Assembly (NCBI RefSeq): GCF_013403875.1 | Contig: NZ_JACBNX010000011.1 | Location: 103,886 to 167,885, forward strand | Direction of reading: 5' to 3' | Source: Burkholderia guangdongensis | GTDB lineage: Bacteria; Pseudomonadota; Gammaproteobacteria; Burkholderiales; Burkholderiaceae | Length of the DNA: 64,000 bases | In this document: positions 57,502 through 64,000 of the stretch, one piece after another | Layout: each line of letters begins with the position of its first letter | Numbering within the stretch: position 1 is the stretch's first letter | Program-made: the position numbers and the translations under genes | Notes under the pieces: generated by a model | The model's database searches: none | The model's input: the letters and a program-made list of their open reading frames with translations, nothing else | What the model was told of the DNA's origin: nothing

Positions 57502-57636
57502 TTAGATCGCGAGACGCTTGCGGCCCTTCGCGCGGCGAGCGTTGATGACCTTGCGGCCGCCGGCGGTCTTCATGCGGACGCGGAAGCCATGGGTGCGCTT
57601 GCGGCGCGTCACGGACGGTTGGTAAGTACGTTTCAT
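57502..57636 (-). CDS. rpmH: 50S ribosomal protein L34
   Basis: A 44-residue basic protein. The entire sequence matches L34 ([18 protein letters not shown] and [16 protein letters not shown]). The first gene of the leftward operon, read from a promoter at 57763-57791. Confidence 0.98.
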
Positions 57637-57762
57637 GATGCTCTCACTTGTTCGAGAATGTCGGGAATTCAGGGACCGCGTGCCGACCACACGCCATTAC
57701 CGGCAGGCCGTCGTGCGAACGCAATCGCCGGAAATACAGGATTGGTTTTCGCGGAACCCGCT

Positions 57763-57791
57763 ATTTAAACCGTTTTTCTCTTGACGGTCAA
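57763..57791 (-). promoter_or_regulatory. promoter of rpmH operon
   Basis: On the minus strand TTGACC (57791-57786), a 17-bp spacer and TTAAAT (57768-57763). It gives a leader of about 120 nt before rpmH. Confidence 0.6.
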
Positions 57792-57890
57792 TACTTTACG
57801 ATGCCGCGCGAGCGGCTCCCGCGCAGGCGCGGCGGCGATGCAGCCGGCTCGGGCCTGTGCGATCCGCCCCCGGCAACCACCCCGCGCCCC

Positions 57891-57899
57891 TGTGGATAA
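57891..57899. promoter_or_regulatory. DnaA box upstream of dnaA
   Basis: tgtggataa, the exact reverse complement of the consensus TTATCCACA. A TAGAAT-like -10 lies at 57925-57930, so the box falls in the -35 region, consistent with DnaA autoregulation. I see only one perfect box in the 475-bp rpmH-dnaA gap, so it is not by itself evidence of an origin. Confidence 0.7.
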
Positions 57900-58111
57900 C
57901 TCCCGCTCGGACCGCGTTTGGCGGTAGAATCTCGCCTTATCTCCAAGAATCCCGCATGCCGCTTCGGCCCGCCGCCCGCCTCCAGCCCTGCCTGCAGCCG
58001 CTGTGACGCCGGCGCCCGAAGCACGCTCGCGCAACCGTATCGGGCCTTGTTGCGCATCCGCGACAAGAGTCGGCCGCCAGCGTGCGTGCAACCAATAACG
58101 ACAGCAACTTG

Positions 58112-59689
58112 ATGAACGATTTCTGGCAACACTGTTCCGCGCTACTGGAGCGTGAATTGACGCCCCAGCAGTACGTGACGTGGATCAAACCCTTGGCCCC
58201 GGTCGCCTTCGACGCAGCGGCGAACACGCTGTCGATCGCCGCGCCGAACCGCTTCAAGCTCGATTGGGTCAAGAGCCAGTTCTCGGGCCGGATCTCCGAT
58301 CTGGCCCGCGATTTCTGGAACGCGCCGATCGAAGTCCAGTTCGTCCTCGATCCGAAAGCCGGCATGCGTCACGCGGCCACCGGGGCGACGGCGGCGCCGC
58401 GCGCGCCGCTGCCGCCGGGCGGCCCCGCGGCCGCCATCGCGGCCACCGCCGCCGCGGCAACAGCCGCTGCGAACGCTGCGGGTGCTGCCGGTGGGATGCC
58501 GGCTGCGTCGATCGCCGCGGCGAGCCTCGCGCAACTGACGGCCGACGACGCCGCCGATCTCGACCTGCCGAGCCTCACCGCGCACGAAGCAGCGGCCGGA
58601 CGCCGTACGTGGCGGCCGGGCGCGGGCGCCGCGCCGGCCGCGGCGAGCGAGACGGACTCGATGTACGAGCGCTCGAAGCTGAATCCGGTCCTCACGTTCG
58701 ACAACTTCGTGACCGGCAAGGCGAACCAGCTCGCGCGCGCGGCCGCGATCCAGGTCGCGGACAACCCCGGCATCTCGTACAACCCGCTGTTCCTGTACGG
58801 CGGCGTCGGCCTCGGCAAGACCCACCTGATCCACGCGATCGGCAACCAGCTGCTGCTCGACAAGGCCGGCGCGCGCATCCGCTACATCCACGCGGAGCAG
58901 TACGTGTCCGACGTCGTGAAGGCGTACCAGCGCAAGGCGTTCGACGACTTCAAGCGCTACTATCACTCGCTCGACCTGCTGCTGATCGACGATATCCAGT
59001 TCTTCTCCGGCAAGTCGCGCACGCAGGAGGAATTCTTCTACGCGTTCGAGGCGCTCGTCGCGAACAAGGCGCAGGTGATCATCACCAGCGACACGTATCC
59101 GAAGGAAATCTCCGGGATCGACGACCGGCTGATCTCGCGCTTCGATTCGGGCCTGACCGTCGCGATCGAGCCGCCCGAGCTCGAGATGCGCGTCGCGATC
59201 CTGATGCGCAAGGCGCAGTCGGAGGGCGTGAGCCTGTCGGAGGACGTCGCGTTCTTCGTCGCGAAGCATCTGCGCTCGAACGTGCGCGAGCTCGAGGGCG
59301 CGCTGCGCAAGATCCTCGCGTACTCGAAGTTCCACGGCCGCGAGATCTCGATCGAGCTGACGAAGGAAGCGCTGAAGGATCTGCTGACCGTGCAGAACCG
59401 GCAGATCTCGGTCGAGAACATCCAGAAGACCGTCGCCGACTTCTACAACATCAAGGTCGCCGACATGTATTCGAAGAAGCGTCCGGCGAACATCGCGCGG
59501 CCGCGCCAGATCGCGATGTACCTCGCGAAGGAGCTCACGCAGAAGAGCCTGCCGGAAATCGGCGAGCTGTTCGGCGGGCGCGACCACACGACCGTGCTGC
59601 ACGCGGTGCGCAAGATCGCCGACGAACGCACGAAGGACGCGCAGCTCAACCACGAGCTGCACGTGCTCGAGCAGACGCTGAAGGGCTGA
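58112..59689 (+). CDS. dnaA: chromosomal replication initiator DnaA
   Basis: A 525-residue AAA+ initiator. Domain I begins [20 protein letters not shown]. Domain II (about 90-190) is a long Ala/Pro-rich linker. Domain III has Walker [11 protein letters not shown] and Walker [11 protein letters not shown]. Domain IV has the DNA-binding [18 protein letters not shown] 58112 is the family start. It is divergent from rpmH and followed by dnaN after 158 bp. Confidence 0.97.
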   Translation: MNDFWQHCSALLERELTPQQYVTWIKPLAPVAFDAAANTLSIAAPNRFKLDWVKSQFSGRISDLARDFWNAPIEVQFVLDPKAGMRHAATGATAAPRAPLPPGGPAAAIAATAAAATAAANAAGAAGGMPAASIAAASLAQLTADDAADLDLPSLTAHEAAAGRRTWRPGAGAAPAAASETDSMYERSKLNPVLTFDNFVTGKANQLARAAAIQVADNPGISYNPLFLYGGVGLGKTHLIHAIGNQLLLDKAGARIRYIHAEQYVSDVVKAYQRKAFDDFKRYYHSLDLLLIDDIQFFSGKSRTQEEFFYAFEALVANKAQVIITSDTYPKEISGIDDRLISRFDSGLTVAIEPPELEMRVAILMRKAQSEGVSLSEDVAFFVAKHLRSNVRELEGALRKILAYSKFHGREISIELTKEALKDLLTVQNRQISVENIQKTVADFYNIKVADMYSKKRPANIARPRQIAMYLAKELTQKSLPEIGELFGGRDHTTVLHAVRKIADERTKDAQLNHELHVLEQTLKG

Positions 59690-59847
59690 TCCCGCCCGCC
59701 GTTGCAAAACCCGAAACCGCCCCAATTTAGAGGGGGCAATGCGGTTTTCAGGCACAATATGGGTTTGACCGCTCCGGCGGGGGCCTGCCGGCTCGTCCGG
59801 CGGAGCGTGGCGAGGCTTGCAGGCCGTCATCTCAACGAAGGAACTCT

Positions 59848-63521
<3,674 letters not shown>

Positions 63522-63587
63522 GGGTTGGGAGCTCTCGTAGGACGCTGGGGGCGGTGCGACTGGTGTAGTGAGTCATTGTCTTGCAGT

Positions 63588-63630
63588 AAAAGCCGTGAGG
63601 ATGGTTTCGTCCCACGGCTTTTTTGTTTTT
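63588..63630 (+). terminator. terminator after gyrB
   Basis: Stem aagccgtg with cacggctt (63590-63597 and 63613-63620), followed by a T-rich run to about 63630. Confidence 0.8.
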
Positions 63631-63632
63631 TG

Positions 63633-63899
63633 TGACCCGTCCTGAAATAGGTTGACACTTTTTCGACGAATCGAAGGGGCGCAAACGGCCACCCAGCCAG
63701 CGAAGCTGCCGTCGGCATGCTGTCATTCAAATGTCTCCTTCACTTCGAAAGCGATCGCCGCCGGCCTGTTGAGGCGACCGGCAGATCCAGATCGATTTCA
63801 GCCGGCTGAGGGAGGGGGGCCGGTCATTAACGGTTCTTCACGCTATGCAGGCGAACGGCTGGAGGTATCCGGAATTTCGTGTGTGAGGCGGGTTGAGAC
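63633..63899. other. probable insertion-sequence edge or remnant
   Basis: The region begins abruptly with tgacccgtcctgaaatagg, which looks like an IS end (TG start), immediately after the gyrB terminator. No complete gene lies in it. The remainder up to the transposase stop at 63900 is of unclear origin. Confidence 0.35.
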
Positions 63900-64000
63900 T
63901 CAGATTCCGATATTGAATCGCTCCGGGTAAAGCAGTGCAAACTGCGTCATCGCGCCTTTCCAATCGTGCCGGGAGCCGGTCCACTTGGCAACGACGTTAC
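63900..64000 (-). mobile_element. IS256-type transposase, C-terminal end (partial)
   Basis: Read on the minus strand, the last 32 codons encode AKWTGSRHDWKGAMTQFALL and then YPERFNIGI before TGA (63902-63900). The W...W..A...FA..Y..R pattern is that of the C-terminus of IS256/Mutator-family transposases. The gene continues beyond the window. Confidence 0.7.

Noticed and set aside
57637..58111. Replication origin in the rpmH-dnaA gap
   Set aside because: Only one perfect DnaA box and no clear AT-rich unwinding element; reported as a regulatory site only.

Overview
The window is high-GC proteobacterial DNA whose gene content and order (def-fmt-lysE-htpX, rpmH-rnpA-yidD-yidC-mnmE facing dnaA-dnaN-gyrB) point to chromosome 1 of a Burkholderia species, probably of the cepacia complex, near the replication-initiation genes. 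The species cannot be fixed from sequence reading alone. Annotated products below rest on motif reading; no database search was run.

Layout. 1-9.2 kb: housekeeping genes for N-terminal Met processing (def, fmt), a LysE exporter, HtpX, DprA, a thioredoxin-like protein and topoisomerase III, plus a LysR regulator. 9.5-12 kb: a D-2-hydroxyacid dehydrogenase, a patatin and a hotdog thioesterase. 12.0-13.9 kb: tRNA-Lys followed by a lower-GC stretch of small unknown genes. 14-17.3 kb: a guanidino-deiminase-like enzyme, a carbamoyl-amidase and a LysR regulator, which together suggest a two-step route for opening guanidino compounds. 17.5-24.8 kb: a type VI secretion effector island (VgrG, two DUF3304 lipoprotein immunity copies, a Tle1/DUF2235 lipase, a DUF4123 adaptor and PAAR). 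Here vgrG is split by a 7-bp duplication, and the immunity gene has been tandemly duplicated together with the 5' end of the effector.

25-30.4 kb: a YgiW-type periplasmic protein, a methyltransferase, a lytic transglycosylase, an AraC regulator with a two-gene chromate transporter, and a PXPV-repeat secreted protein. 30.4-43.6 kb: a 2-aminoethylphosphonate (AEP) module. Uptake (binding protein, ATPase, permease), PhnW transaminase and an FAD oxidoreductase are read rightward; PhnA hydrolase and PhnY dehydrogenase are read leftward, from two almost completely superimposed divergent promoters. A Tat-exported phospholipase C and the AEP-type LysR regulator follow, making a phosphorus-scavenging district.

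43.6-50.7 kb: gshA, alkA-ada, a candidate short RNA with two anti-Shine-Dalgarno motifs, a VOC protein, YaeQ and several small secreted or membrane proteins. 51-52.4 kb: a beta-lactamase-family remnant and a VapBC45-like toxin-antitoxin pair. 52.5-63.5 kb: mnmE, a small HTH regulator, yidC-yidD-rnpA-rpmH, dnaA-dnaN-gyrB. 63.6-64 kb: insertion-sequence material, including the C-terminus of an IS256-type transposase that runs off the window.

A recurring feature is short tandem repeats placed on or next to stop codons (23 bp x5, 15 bp x4, 8 bp x3).
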